This document shows positions 26,773 to 34,196 of a stretch of 64,000 nucleotides of DNA, in pieces. Source of the DNA: UBA4416 sp040386075. Its GTDB lineage: Bacteria > Bacteroidota > Bacteroidia > B-17B0 > Aurantibacillaceae. Below the pieces are notes generated by a model, which was not told the origin of the DNA, did not search any database, and worked only from the letters and a program-made list of their open reading frames with translations. The translations under genes were made by a program, and so were the position numbers. The stretch's first letter is position 1. Each line of letters opens with the position of its first letter. Where the stretch lies: contig JAZKGE010000056.1 in NCBI GenBank assembly GCA_040386075.1, positions 1 to 64,000 of the forward strand, written 5' to 3'.

Positions 26773-28290
26773 TTAGTTTACTGATAATGTACCGAAATTT
26801 TCTTTTTTACCTTTTTTAAATCTTATAATGTATTTCCCACCTGTTTTTATAGGTTGAGGGTCGAGGATCAACCATTCTTTTTCATTTAAATATAAGATTT
26901 CCTTTTTTATATTTCCATTACTTCCTATCGTGTAGCAAACCACATTTGTGTTTGGAAATGTTCTTAATAATGGAGTTTCGCAATTGCTTACAATAGTATA
27001 ATCTAAATTTTTTAATTCAAATTTTGGATGCTCAAGGAATAGGAAATTTAATTTATTGTTTTCGTATACAGAAAGGCTGGAGGAATTATCTTCAACACCG
27101 ATCTCAACCCTGGGAGAAATAGCGCGGGGTATGATCTTCGACCACAAAATATCGAATTTGGAATTCAGTTTTGTAACAATGATCTCTCCTGCATAATATT
27201 TACTATGATTGTCCCACACAACGTAATATTCATCGTTACCGCTGTCATAAAAATTGAGGGTTCCCTCGATACTAACCCCACCTTCGCTTTTATTACATAT
27301 TAACTTTGAAATAATATCCTGACCAAACAAATTCATTTTTTCACCTATAAGGCTGAATGACTTAATATCAATTTTTGCAGAATAAAACCCAAGGTTGGAT
27401 ATAGAGTAATTGAAAGTATTTTCCGCTTTTTGTAGCGTATAATTTTTGGCATATATGTACAGAAAATTTTGTTTATCGTCAAATTTCATCACATTGGTAA
27501 TTCCATTGCTTTTTAAAGTTAATACATCTGCTTTGTCGGATACAGCATTGTATTTTGAAAGGAAAGAGACGCCACCCTTTTGAAAAAAAGTATAGTATAA
27601 ATTCGCATCATTATCAACACAAAAAGAGTTCAGACAAATCTTCTTGCCTTGATATAAATTCGACATTTTTTTGGTAGTGATCATTCTCTTTGTTACCAGG
27701 TCGTATAAACACAGGTTATTTTCTGCTGCGCCTTCTGTGAAATTTTCATGCGCGTTCAGCAGTGCCATTTTTGATGAGTCCGGACTAAGAGAATACATAG
27801 CAGCCATTTTATAGAAATTTTCTTTTGTTATCGGAACAGAAAAAAGAACTCTTTCTGTTTCAATTTGCTGACCATCATTTAAGTTATAGCTATCTACCAG
27901 GTATTGTCGTTGTTCATAATCTTCGTTTCTATGTGAGAAGACACTTAAAATACCATTTTTAAAAGCACAACTTATTAACACTTTAGTTTTAGGTACAGGA
28001 TAGGCGCCTCCTATAGCTTTGTCGTTACTGAATTTTCCGATCGAAAAATTCAAAGTTTTAATACGATCAGATTTATTAAATTTTTCAACGTAATAAGTTA
28101 TGCCTTTGCCCGACGTAGTCATTCTGAGAGAATAGAAAAAATTACCGCTTGAGCCCAGCATTTTTTCGTGAAACTCAGCTTCTTCAAATTCGATAATATT
28201 AGTACCAGGTTCCACTTTTGATTGTGAAAAAAATGTATTTACATTTAGTAAAAGGCCGGCAGTGAAAATGAGGGTTAGTATTTTTTTCAT
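26773..28290 (-). CDS. Secreted protein with propeller-like repeats, unknown function
   Basis: A 505-residue protein with a signal peptide (MKKILTLIFTAGLLLNVNTFFSQ). The sequence alternates short beta-strand motifs with polar turns (TKVLISCAFKNGILSVFSHR, MYSLSPDSSKMALLNAHE, VDNDANLYYTFFQKGG, FDDKQNFLYIYAKN), suggesting a beta-propeller; the end (NEKEWLILDPQPIKTGGKYI) is strand-rich. No catalytic motif or sorting domain is seen. It lies just downstream of accC in the same direction but is separated from it by a strong terminator, so it is probably expressed separately. Confidence 0.7.
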   Translation of the reverse strand: MKKILTLIFTAGLLLNVNTFFSQSKVEPGTNIIEFEEAEFHEKMLGSSGNFFYSLRMTTSGKGITYYVEKFNKSDRIKTLNFSIGKFSNDKAIGGAYPVPKTKVLISCAFKNGILSVFSHRNEDYEQRQYLVDSYNLNDGQQIETERVLFSVPITKENFYKMAAMYSLSPDSSKMALLNAHENFTEGAAENNLCLYDLVTKRMITTKKMSNLYQGKKICLNSFCVDNDANLYYTFFQKGGVSFLSKYNAVSDKADVLTLKSNGITNVMKFDDKQNFLYIYAKNYTLQKAENTFNYSISNLGFYSAKIDIKSFSLIGEKMNLFGQDIISKLICNKSEGGVSIEGTLNFYDSGNDEYYVVWDNHSKYYAGEIIVTKLNSKFDILWSKIIPRAISPRVEIGVEDNSSSLSVYENNKLNFLFLEHPKFELKNLDYTIVSNCETPLLRTFPNTNVVCYTIGSNGNIKKEILYLNEKEWLILDPQPIKTGGKYIIRFKKGKKENFGTLSVN

Positions 28291-28314
28291 TCAATTTAGG
28301 TTATCACATTATAT

Positions 28315-28342
28315 AAAAAAGCCCCGAGACTTCCCAGGGCTT
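28315..28342 (-). terminator. Rho-independent terminator of accBC
   Basis: On the minus strand AAGCCCTG and CGGGGCTT form a stem with a GGAAGTCT loop, followed by TTTTTT. It begins 7 bases after the accC stop and separates accBC from the unknown secreted protein downstream. Confidence 0.88.
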
Positions 28343-28348
28343 GTTAAT

Positions 28349-29692
28349 TTATGCTTTATTAAAATCCCATGTTTCCATGAACTTGGTAGTATAATTACCG
28401 GCTTTAAAATCTTCGTTCTGCATTAATTTAATATGGAACGGAATGGTTGTTTTTACCCCTTCAATTACATATTCACTTAAAGCACGGTGCATTTTTGCAA
28501 TGGCTTCTTCGCGTGTTTGCGCAACAGTAATTAATTTACCAACCATACTATCATAGTTTGGAGGAATAGTATAACCGCTGTACACATGCGAATCAACACG
28601 AATTCCATGCCCGCCCGGCGTGTGTAACGTTGTTATTTTGCCTGGAGATGGTGTGAAATTCTTAAACGGGTCTTCTGCATTGATACGGCACTCAATAGCG
28701 TGTAATTGCGGGTAATAATTTTTACCGGAAATAGGCACGCCTGCAGCTACTAAAATTTGTTCACGGATAAGGTCATAGTTAATTACTTCTTCGGTAATTG
28801 GATGCTCCACCTGAATACGTGTATTCATTTCCATGAAATAGAAATTGCGGTGTTTGTCAACCAAAAATTCAACAGTACCCACACCTTCGTAACCAATAGA
28901 CAAAGCAGCTTTTACAGCCGCATCACCCATTAATTCACGTAGTTCAGGAGTCATGAACGGAGAAGGTGTTTCTTCAACCAGTTTTTGGTGACGACGTTGT
29001 ACGGAGCAATCACGTTCACTTAAGTGACAAGCTTTACCGTGTGCATCGCCAACAATTTGAATTTCGATATGGCGCGGTTCTTCAATATATTTTTCCATGT
29101 ACATGGCGCCGTTTCCAAACGCAGCAGTTGCTTCGTGAGTAGCGCTATCCCATGCAGCTTGAAAATCTTCTTCTTTATGAATGATACGCATTCCTTTTCC
29201 ACCCCCACCGGCAGTAGCTTTAATGATCACTGGGTATTTAATTCCTTTTGCTAATTCTTTTCCTTGTTCAGCACTTTCTAATAAACCTTCTGATCCTGGA
29301 ACACAAGGAACGCCAGCTGCAATCATTGTAGCTTTTGCATTACTCTTGTCTCCCATTTGGTTGATCATCTCCGGAGAAGCTCCAATGAATTTGATCTTGT
29401 TCTGGCGACAGATCTCAGAGAACTTGGCATTCTCGCTTAAGAAGCCATAACCAGGGTGAATAGCATCTGCATTAGTGATCTCGGCAGCAGCAATAATATT
29501 TGCCATGTTCAGGTAACTGTCCTTACTAGGCGGAGGCCCGATACAAACAGCTTCATCAGCAAATTTAACGTGTAAAGATTCTTTATCGGCGGTAGAATAA
29601 ACAGCAACTGTTTTGATTCCCATTTCCTTACATGTTCTTATCACACGTAAAGCAATCTCGCCACGATTGGCAATTAATATTTTTTTAAACAT
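28349..29692 (-). CDS. accC: Acetyl-CoA carboxylase biotin carboxylase subunit (AccC)
   Basis: ATP-dependent carboxylation of biotin on AccB, the first half-reaction of malonyl-CoA synthesis for fatty acids. 447 residues, the normal length. The N-terminal biotin-carboxylase domain (ANRGEIALRVIRTCKEMGI), the ATP-grasp Gly-rich loop (KATAGGGGKGMRI), catalytic region (RDCSVQRRHQKLVEE, FYFMEMNTRIQVEHP) and C-terminal domain (NAEDPFKNFTPSPGKI, VYSGYTIPPNYDSM) are intact. It follows accB by 80 bases, a spacer that contains a 7-bp hairpin (GTCAATT with AATTGAC at 29728-29753), and ends at a strong terminator. Confidence 0.98.
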   Translation of the reverse strand: MFKKILIANRGEIALRVIRTCKEMGIKTVAVYSTADKESLHVKFADEAVCIGPPPSKDSYLNMANIIAAAEITNADAIHPGYGFLSENAKFSEICRQNKIKFIGASPEMINQMGDKSNAKATMIAAGVPCVPGSEGLLESAEQGKELAKGIKYPVIIKATAGGGGKGMRIIHKEEDFQAAWDSATHEATAAFGNGAMYMEKYIEEPRHIEIQIVGDAHGKACHLSERDCSVQRRHQKLVEETPSPFMTPELRELMGDAAVKAALSIGYEGVGTVEFLVDKHRNFYFMEMNTRIQVEHPITEEVINYDLIREQILVAAGVPISGKNYYPQLHAIECRINAEDPFKNFTPSPGKITTLHTPGGHGIRVDSHVYSGYTIPPNYDSMVGKLITVAQTREEAIAKMHRALSEYVIEGVKTTIPFHIKLMQNEDFKAGNYTTKFMETWDFNKA

Positions 29693-29772
29693 CGTAATAA
29701 TTAGTTAATTAGTTAATATGATAATTAGTCAATTTCAAGCATTGTGAATTGACTTATTGACTCATCGTCTAA

Positions 29773-30258
29773 TTATGACGGATCTACAAGGAATAACGGC
29801 TGATCGTATTCTACCGGAGTAGCGTCGTTTACCAATACCTTAACAATTTTTCCTTTTACTTCACTTTCAATTTCATTGAATAATTTCATGGCTTCAATGA
29901 TACAAACCGGTTTACCGGTATCGATATCGTCACCTACGTTAACAAACGGGCCTTTATCCGGACCAGAAGAACGGTAGAAAGTACCGATCATTGGTGATTT
30001 GATTGTAACATATTTCGCATCGGTTGATGCTGCGGTATTTGCTACAGGAGTTGTAGTTTCAGCAGTATTTGCTACAGGAGCAGCAACAACCTGAGCAGGT
30101 GCAGTAGTAATTTGGGTAGGAGCAGCCTGATAAACTACAGGGGCGGCTTGCTTACCAGTTTTAATAACGATCTTAATTTCTTTTGTTTCTAATTCAACTT
30201 CATTTACCCCGCTTTTTGAAACAAATTTAATCAGATCTTGAATTTCAGTTAATTTCAT
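29773..30258 (-). CDS. accB: Biotin carboxyl carrier protein of acetyl-CoA carboxylase (AccB)
   Basis: Carrier protein whose biotinylated lysine shuttles carboxyl groups between AccC and the carboxyltransferase. 161 residues: an N-terminal AccC-binding helix (LTEIQDLIKFVSKSGVNEVE), an Ala/Thr/Pro/Val-rich flexible linker (about 40-80), and a biotinyl domain with EAMKLFNE, Lys125 being the acceptor, and the thumb region IGTFYRSSGPDKGPFVNVGD. It starts a two-gene operon with accC and has a good promoter with both boxes at 30316-30284. Confidence 0.98.
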   Translation of the reverse strand: MKLTEIQDLIKFVSKSGVNEVELETKEIKIVIKTGKQAAPVVYQAAPTQITTAPAQVVAAPVANTAETTTPVANTAASTDAKYVTIKSPMIGTFYRSSGPDKGPFVNVGDDIDTGKPVCIIEAMKLFNEIESEVKGKIVKVLVNDATPVEYDQPLFLVDPS

Positions 30259-30283
30259 TTGTATGTGTTTTAGTTAGTGGGTG

Positions 30284-30316
30284 CAAAATTATCATTTTTT
30301 CGCAAAATGAGGCAAA
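30284..30316 (-). promoter_or_regulatory. Promoter of accBC (TTTG-N21-TAATTTTG)
   Basis: On the minus strand a TTTG minus-33 box (30316-30313) is followed by 21 bases and a TAATTTTG minus-7 box (30291-30284), matching the Bacteroidota consensus TTTG-N19-21-TAnnTTTG. The leader to the accB ATG is about 20 bases. The rest of the 176-bp gap up to 30434 is AT-rich, with a degenerate copy of a dispersed repeat at 30393-30418. Confidence 0.7.
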
Positions 30317-30434
30317 AAACCTTGCTTTTTGATCAAAAAGTGGGGAAATGTTTAAAAAAACACCTAATTATCAACAGTTTAAAATTCGAATTTGCCAGTT
30401 CGGGTAAAAGCCAAGAACTATATGGAGTATAAAA

Positions 30435-30881
30435 CTAACGAATTCTATCCGCACTTCTTACCAATTGCTCATCTTTTTTAATGAAATGAGCCGCTAAGAA
30501 GGCGAAAATGGCGCCTATAACTGGTAAAAACGAACCAAATTGATAAGTAATTGCACCCGGAGTTCCTTCTTTTACATAAGATAGTAAGAAGAATAAACCT
30601 ACTATGAACACATTAAAAAGAATCAAAAGATTAGCTAACTTATATTGTAACACCCGGTTTTTATATAAAAAAATAATAACAAAGCTTAAGATAAGCACCA
30701 TGCCGTTAATGATCATAGGTGCATATATATTTGTTCCTACCACATCGGCGCTGCAACCTGGCATTAAACAAATGTCCCAAAACTTTTCATTATACGTAAG
30801 GGTTTGAAAAGGAAAAAGGAAAAGCAGGATAGCCATAATTGCTACTGCCAATAAAAAAATTGTTTGTTTACGTTGGATCAT
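30435..30881 (-). CDS. DUF4293 family membrane protein
   Basis: A 148-residue inner-membrane protein with four predicted helices (about 5-25, 53-72, 80-103 and 112-135) and the family start MIQRKQTIFLLAVAI. The loop after helix 1 has two cysteines (WDICLMPGCSAD). DUF4293 is restricted to Bacteroidota and has no known function. It ends upstream of accB in the same direction, but with a 176-bp gap holding the accB promoter, so it is likely an independent unit. A near-consensus minus-7 box (TAATTTCG) lies about 15 bases upstream of its start. Confidence 0.88.
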   Translation of the reverse strand: MIQRKQTIFLLAVAIMAILLFLFPFQTLTYNEKFWDICLMPGCSADVVGTNIYAPMIINGMVLILSFVIIFLYKNRVLQYKLANLLILFNVFIVGLFFLLSYVKEGTPGAITYQFGSFLPVIGAIFAFLAAHFIKKDEQLVRSADRIR

Positions 30882-31036
30882 GATGCGAAATTAAGGTTTT
30901 TGTTTTAATATTTTGAAAGAGAATTTCAAACCAGGCATAATCACCGGTTGTTAGGTATGAAATTCGTATTAGATCTTATTTTGCGGTTATGAAACTATTA
31001 AATAAATATTAAAATCCAAATTACTTACTTATGGGC

Positions 31037-31067
31037 TTTGTACTCTAATGTAAGTGACTTACATTTG
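31037..31067 (+). promoter_or_regulatory. Promoter of speA (TTTG-N19-TACATTTG)
   Basis: A TTTG minus-33 box (31037-31040), 19-base spacer and TACATTTG minus-7 box (31060-31067) match the Bacteroidota consensus exactly. Only 4 bases separate the box from the ATG at 31072, so the transcript is probably leaderless and the upstream GTG at 31054 is not used. Confidence 0.8.
31047..31065. promoter_or_regulatory. 19-bp perfect palindrome overlapping the speA promoter
   Basis: AATGTAAGTGACTTACATT is a perfect 9-1-9 palindrome lying between the minus-33 and minus-7 boxes and overlapping six bases of the latter. This is the classic position and form of a dimeric repressor operator. Which regulator binds is unknown; control by polyamine or arginine supply is a guess from the downstream gene. 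Confidence 0.6.
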
Positions 31068-31071
31068 TATC

Positions 31072-32469
31072 ATGGAAAACAAATACCAAAATCTGATCGA
31101 ACAAACCTTCGACTTCCCACAGGAGTCGTTTGAGGTTATTGATAACGAATTGTACTTTAACGATATTCCATTAATGGATATTATTAAACAATACGGTACA
31201 CCGTTGAAGGTCACATATTTACCTAAAATATCTTCACAAATACAGAAAGCTAAGCGTATGTTCAACGTGGCTATGGCGAAGGCTGATTATAAAGGGAAAT
31301 ATGTATATTGCTATTGCACTAAAAGCTCGCACTTTAGCTTTGTTCTGGACGAAGTGCTTAAAAACGATGTGCATATAGAAACCTCTTCCGCCTACGATAT
31401 CCAGATTATCAGAGAACAGATCAAAAAGAAGAAAATAACCAAGGATACCTTTATTATATGTAATGGTTATAAGAAGACCAATTACAAACAATATATCTCG
31501 GAATTGTTGAACGATGGGTATAATGTGATACCCGTATTGGACCATCTGGATGAGTTTGAGCACTATAAAAAGAATGTAAAAGTAGCAAAATGCCAGCTTG
31601 GAATAAGGATCAGCACAGAAGAAGAGCCATCTTTTGCCTTTTATTCCTCACGTTTAGGGGTACGTTACACAGATATCATTAGTCTGTATAAGGAGAAGAT
31701 ACAAAACAATCCAAAATTTGAACTGAAACTCCTGCATTTCTTTATTAATAATGGTATCAAGGACACTATTTACTATTGGACCGAGTTAAACAAGTGTTTA
31801 AATATCTATAAAGAGCTGAAAAAGATCTGCCCCAGTCTTGATTCATTGAATATTGGTGGAGGAATGCCTATTCGTACGTCATTAAGTTTCGATTATAACT
31901 ATGAATACATGGTGGAAGAGATCGTGGCTCAGGTAAAATCGTTCTGTACGCAACACGAACTTGATGAGCCTAATATATTTACCGAGTTTGGGTCGTTTAC
32001 AGTAGCAGAAAGCGGTGCAACTTTATATTCTATCATTGATCAAAAACAACAAAATGACAGAGAGCAATGGTATATGATCGATAGTTCGTTCATTACTACG
32101 CTTCCTGATACCTGGGGTATTAACCAACGCTTTATCTTGTTGGCAGTTAATAATTGGGATAAACCTTATGTACCGGTTAACCTGGGTGGATTAACCTGCG
32201 ATAGTATGGATTACTATAACAGCGAAGCCCATACTAATCAAGTGTTTTTGCCTAAAGTTTCAAAAACAGATAAGCAACCTTTATATGTAGGCTTTTTTCA
32301 TACAGGTGCTTACCAAGAAGCATTAAGCGGATATGGCGGAACACAGCATTGTTTAGTACCTGCACCTAAACACGTTTTGATAGATAAAGATGAAGATGGC
32401 GAATTAACAACGAAATTATTTGCAAAAGAACAGAGCTATAAATCCATGTTGAAAATTTTAGGTTATTAA
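31072..32469 (+). CDS. speA: Biosynthetic arginine decarboxylase (SpeA-type)
   Basis: PLP-dependent decarboxylase that converts arginine to agmatine, first step of the agmatine route to putrescine and spermidine. 465 residues from ATG 31072. It has the fold-III (alanine-racemase-like) Orn/DAP/Arg decarboxylase group 2 layout: barrel with YCYCTKSSHFS, in which the Lys binds PLP, HIETSSAYDI, FFINNGIKDT, SLNIGGGMPIR (phosphate-binding glycines) and FTEFGSFTVAESGA, then a C-terminal domain with GGLTCDSMDYYN and GFFHTGAYQEALSGYGG. The sequence closely follows the Bacteroidota arginine decarboxylase type. GTG 31054 is rejected because it lies inside the promoter. No other polyamine gene adjoins it. 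Confidence 0.93.
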   Translation: MENKYQNLIEQTFDFPQESFEVIDNELYFNDIPLMDIIKQYGTPLKVTYLPKISSQIQKAKRMFNVAMAKADYKGKYVYCYCTKSSHFSFVLDEVLKNDVHIETSSAYDIQIIREQIKKKKITKDTFIICNGYKKTNYKQYISELLNDGYNVIPVLDHLDEFEHYKKNVKVAKCQLGIRISTEEEPSFAFYSSRLGVRYTDIISLYKEKIQNNPKFELKLLHFFINNGIKDTIYYWTELNKCLNIYKELKKICPSLDSLNIGGGMPIRTSLSFDYNYEYMVEEIVAQVKSFCTQHELDEPNIFTEFGSFTVAESGATLYSIIDQKQQNDREQWYMIDSSFITTLPDTWGINQRFILLAVNNWDKPYVPVNLGGLTCDSMDYYNSEAHTNQVFLPKVSKTDKQPLYVGFFHTGAYQEALSGYGGTQHCLVPAPKHVLIDKDEDGELTTKLFAKEQSYKSMLKILGY

Positions 32470-32500
32470 TTTGTCGGTTTAAATCAAATGATTATCTTTC
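32470..32500 (+). promoter_or_regulatory. Likely promoter of the first DUF4412-like gene
   Basis: TTTG (32470-32473), 19 bases, then TATCTTTC (32493-32500), one mismatch from TAnnTTTG. The distance to the TTG start at 32520 is 19 bases, which supports translation from that unusual start. Confidence 0.45.
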
Positions 32501-32519
32501 GATTTCTATTATTCATCTT

Positions 32520-33209
32520 TTGACAACAACTAAACGAATACTTTTTACATTTTCTATTGCAACTTCTTTATGGATGCTTACATCCTGTGGTGGTTCTAAA
32601 AAAACAGAAAACTCTTTAACCGAAGGTTTAATTGAATACAGTGCAGAGGTGGTTGATCATTCACATCCAATGGCGGGTTTGGCACCAAGTACAGCTACCG
32701 TAAAATTCAAAAATAATAAACTTCAGATCGAAATGAGCACAATGGGTATTTTTAATACCACATTTATCAGCGACCCTTCTAAGAAAACATTGAGTCAGAT
32801 GGTAAAGTTCATGGATATAAAAAATGCCTGTATACAAACCGAAGCAGATCTGGTTGAAGAAAATAAAGGGTATGAACTGAAACTGGAAGAGGTAAAAGGA
32901 ACAAAAAAAATTGCCGGTTATAATTGTAAAAAAGTAAAAGCAACCATGGCAAACGATCCTACAAATACTTTTGATGTGTATTATACAGATGAGCTAGGAT
33001 TGGATAGCATCAATAATGTAGGACCGTACAAGCAGATAAAAGGAATGTTGATGCATTACCGTTTAAAAAAATTAGGATTGGAAATGTGTTTTACAGCTAC
33101 TTCTGTTAAAAAAGAAGAAATAAAAGATGATGCATTTGAAGTCCCGGCTTTCTATAAAATAGTGACGCGCCCCGAAATGGAAAAGCTATTTGAAGACATT
33201 CAGAAATAA
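32520..33209 (+). CDS. DUF4412-like lipoprotein
   Basis: A 229-residue lipoprotein: basic start (TTTKR), hydrophobic core and lipobox MLTSC with Cys23. The start codon is TTG at 32520; no in-frame ATG precedes the signal and the first internal Met lies inside it. The mature part resembles DUF4412-type secreted proteins: EGLIEYSAEV, KKIAGYNCKKVKATM, NTFDVYYTDELG, KGMLMHYRLKKLGLEM, AFEVPAFYKIVTRPEM. Function unknown. It is followed by a paralogue with the same AGYxCKKAxxT...DVWYSD core, so the two arose by tandem duplication. Confidence 0.8.
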   Translation: MTTTKRILFTFSIATSLWMLTSCGGSKKTENSLTEGLIEYSAEVVDHSHPMAGLAPSTATVKFKNNKLQIEMSTMGIFNTTFISDPSKKTLSQMVKFMDIKNACIQTEADLVEENKGYELKLEEVKGTKKIAGYNCKKVKATMANDPTNTFDVYYTDELGLDSINNVGPYKQIKGMLMHYRLKKLGLEMCFTATSVKKEEIKDDAFEVPAFYKIVTRPEMEKLFEDIQK

Positions 33210-33353
33210 GATTGCGTGATCACATCACACGCCAAAATCAACTCATCAATTAAATTTACCATTTAGCATAATTTCACAGTTCGAAACTATGGATTTTGTA
33301 ACTTGGCATATCAATTGAAAACAAGCAGACACAATTATAAAATTAAACCAAAA

Positions 33354-34028
33354 ATGAAAAAATTATTCTCTACACTAGCTGTTGCTGCACTAACAGCTTT
33401 ATCCTTAAATGCACAAATTAAAGAAGGAACTATTACTTATAATATGACACTTCAAGGTTTATCTCCTGAGGAGGCGGCTATGATGGGTGATATGGAATCT
33501 GTTATGTCGTTTAAAACCGGAAAATCTTTAACAGAAGCTTCATCCATTATGGGTTCATCAACCTTTTTATTTGATGAAACGGGTATGCTGATGTTACAGG
33601 ATCAAATGGGAAATAAAACTGGGATGAAACAAACCAAAGAAGAAATGGAAAAAGAAGCGGCAAAAGAAAAAACTGCTGATCCAAAAATTGAGTATACGGA
33701 CGAAACTAAAACCATTGCAGGTTACGAGTGTAAAAAAGCTATTGTAACAGTAGTTACTAAAGATAAAAAAGAAGAAAAAATGGACGTTTGGTATAGCGAT
33801 AAATTTGAAAATACTAATAAAGAAGGAAAAGGCCAGGGGCAAGATTTCAGAAAAGGTTTAAAAGGAATGCCTTTTGAGTATGGAATGTCTTTAGGTACAT
33901 TGAAAATAAAATTTGTTGCTAAATCCGTAAGTACAGACCCGGTTCCGGATTCAAAATTTGTATTATCTACCGAAGGATATAAAATGATGACGATGGACGA
34001 AATGAAATCTATGCGTGGAGGAAAATAA
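33354..34028 (+). CDS. DUF4412-like secreted protein (tandem paralogue)
   Basis: A 224-residue protein with a Sec signal (KKLFSTLAVAALTALSLNAQ) rather than a lipobox. The core repeats that of its neighbour: EGTITYNMTLQGL, KTIAGYECKKAIVTV, MDVWYSDKF, KGMPFEYGMSLGTLKIKF, FVLSTEGYKMMTMDEM. A Met/Lys/Glu-rich segment (about 95-125) is low complexity. The start is the ATG at 33354; the longer frame from 33303 would put 17 polar residues before the signal peptide. A TAACTTGG sequence at 33299 may be a weak minus-7 box. A strong terminator follows. Confidence 0.82.
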   Translation: MKKLFSTLAVAALTALSLNAQIKEGTITYNMTLQGLSPEEAAMMGDMESVMSFKTGKSLTEASSIMGSSTFLFDETGMLMLQDQMGNKTGMKQTKEEMEKEAAKEKTADPKIEYTDETKTIAGYECKKAIVTVVTKDKKEEKMDVWYSDKFENTNKEGKGQGQDFRKGLKGMPFEYGMSLGTLKIKFVAKSVSTDPVPDSKFVLSTEGYKMMTMDEMKSMRGGK

Positions 34029-34046
34029 TAATTGATGGTTTTGATT

Positions 34047-34078
34047 AAAAAGGTCCGGTATCACACCGGACCTTTTTT
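34047..34078 (+). terminator. Rho-independent terminator after the DUF4412 pair
   Basis: AAAAAGGTCCGGT pairs with ACCGGACCTTTTTT around a short ATCAC loop, with a six-T run. It lies 18 bases after the stop and insulates purL from upstream transcription. Confidence 0.92.
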
Positions 34079-34132
34079 GTTTTTATACTGTTCAAATGTG
34101 TTGATTTTTATGGATAAATAATAGTTTGCCGA

Positions 34133-34163
34133 TTGGCTAATTAATACTATAAAGTTAACTTTG
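34133..34163 (+). promoter_or_regulatory. Promoter of purL (TTG-N20-TAACTTTG) with overlapping palindrome
   Basis: TTG (34133-34135), 20 bases, then TAACTTTG (34156-34163). The 12-bp palindrome AAAGTTAACTTT (34151-34162) overlaps the minus-7 box and could be an operator half or chance. The in-frame TTG at 34161 is the end of this box, which rules it out as start codon. Confidence 0.7.
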
Positions 34164-34196
34164 TACCTTCAAAAATCACTTACTAAATCACTACAT

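Noticed and set aside
33214..33232. GCGTGAT/ATCACACGC hairpin after the first DUF4412 gene
   Set aside because: The stem is bulged and no T-run follows; not convincing as a terminator.
33303..33318. TTGGCATATCAATTGA, similar to a sigma-54 promoter (TGGCAYR-N4-TTGCW), upstream of the second DUF4412 gene
   Set aside because: The GG at minus-24 fits but the invariant GC at minus-12 is GA, and a TAACTTGG minus-7-like box overlaps. One mismatch in a key base makes the call unsafe.
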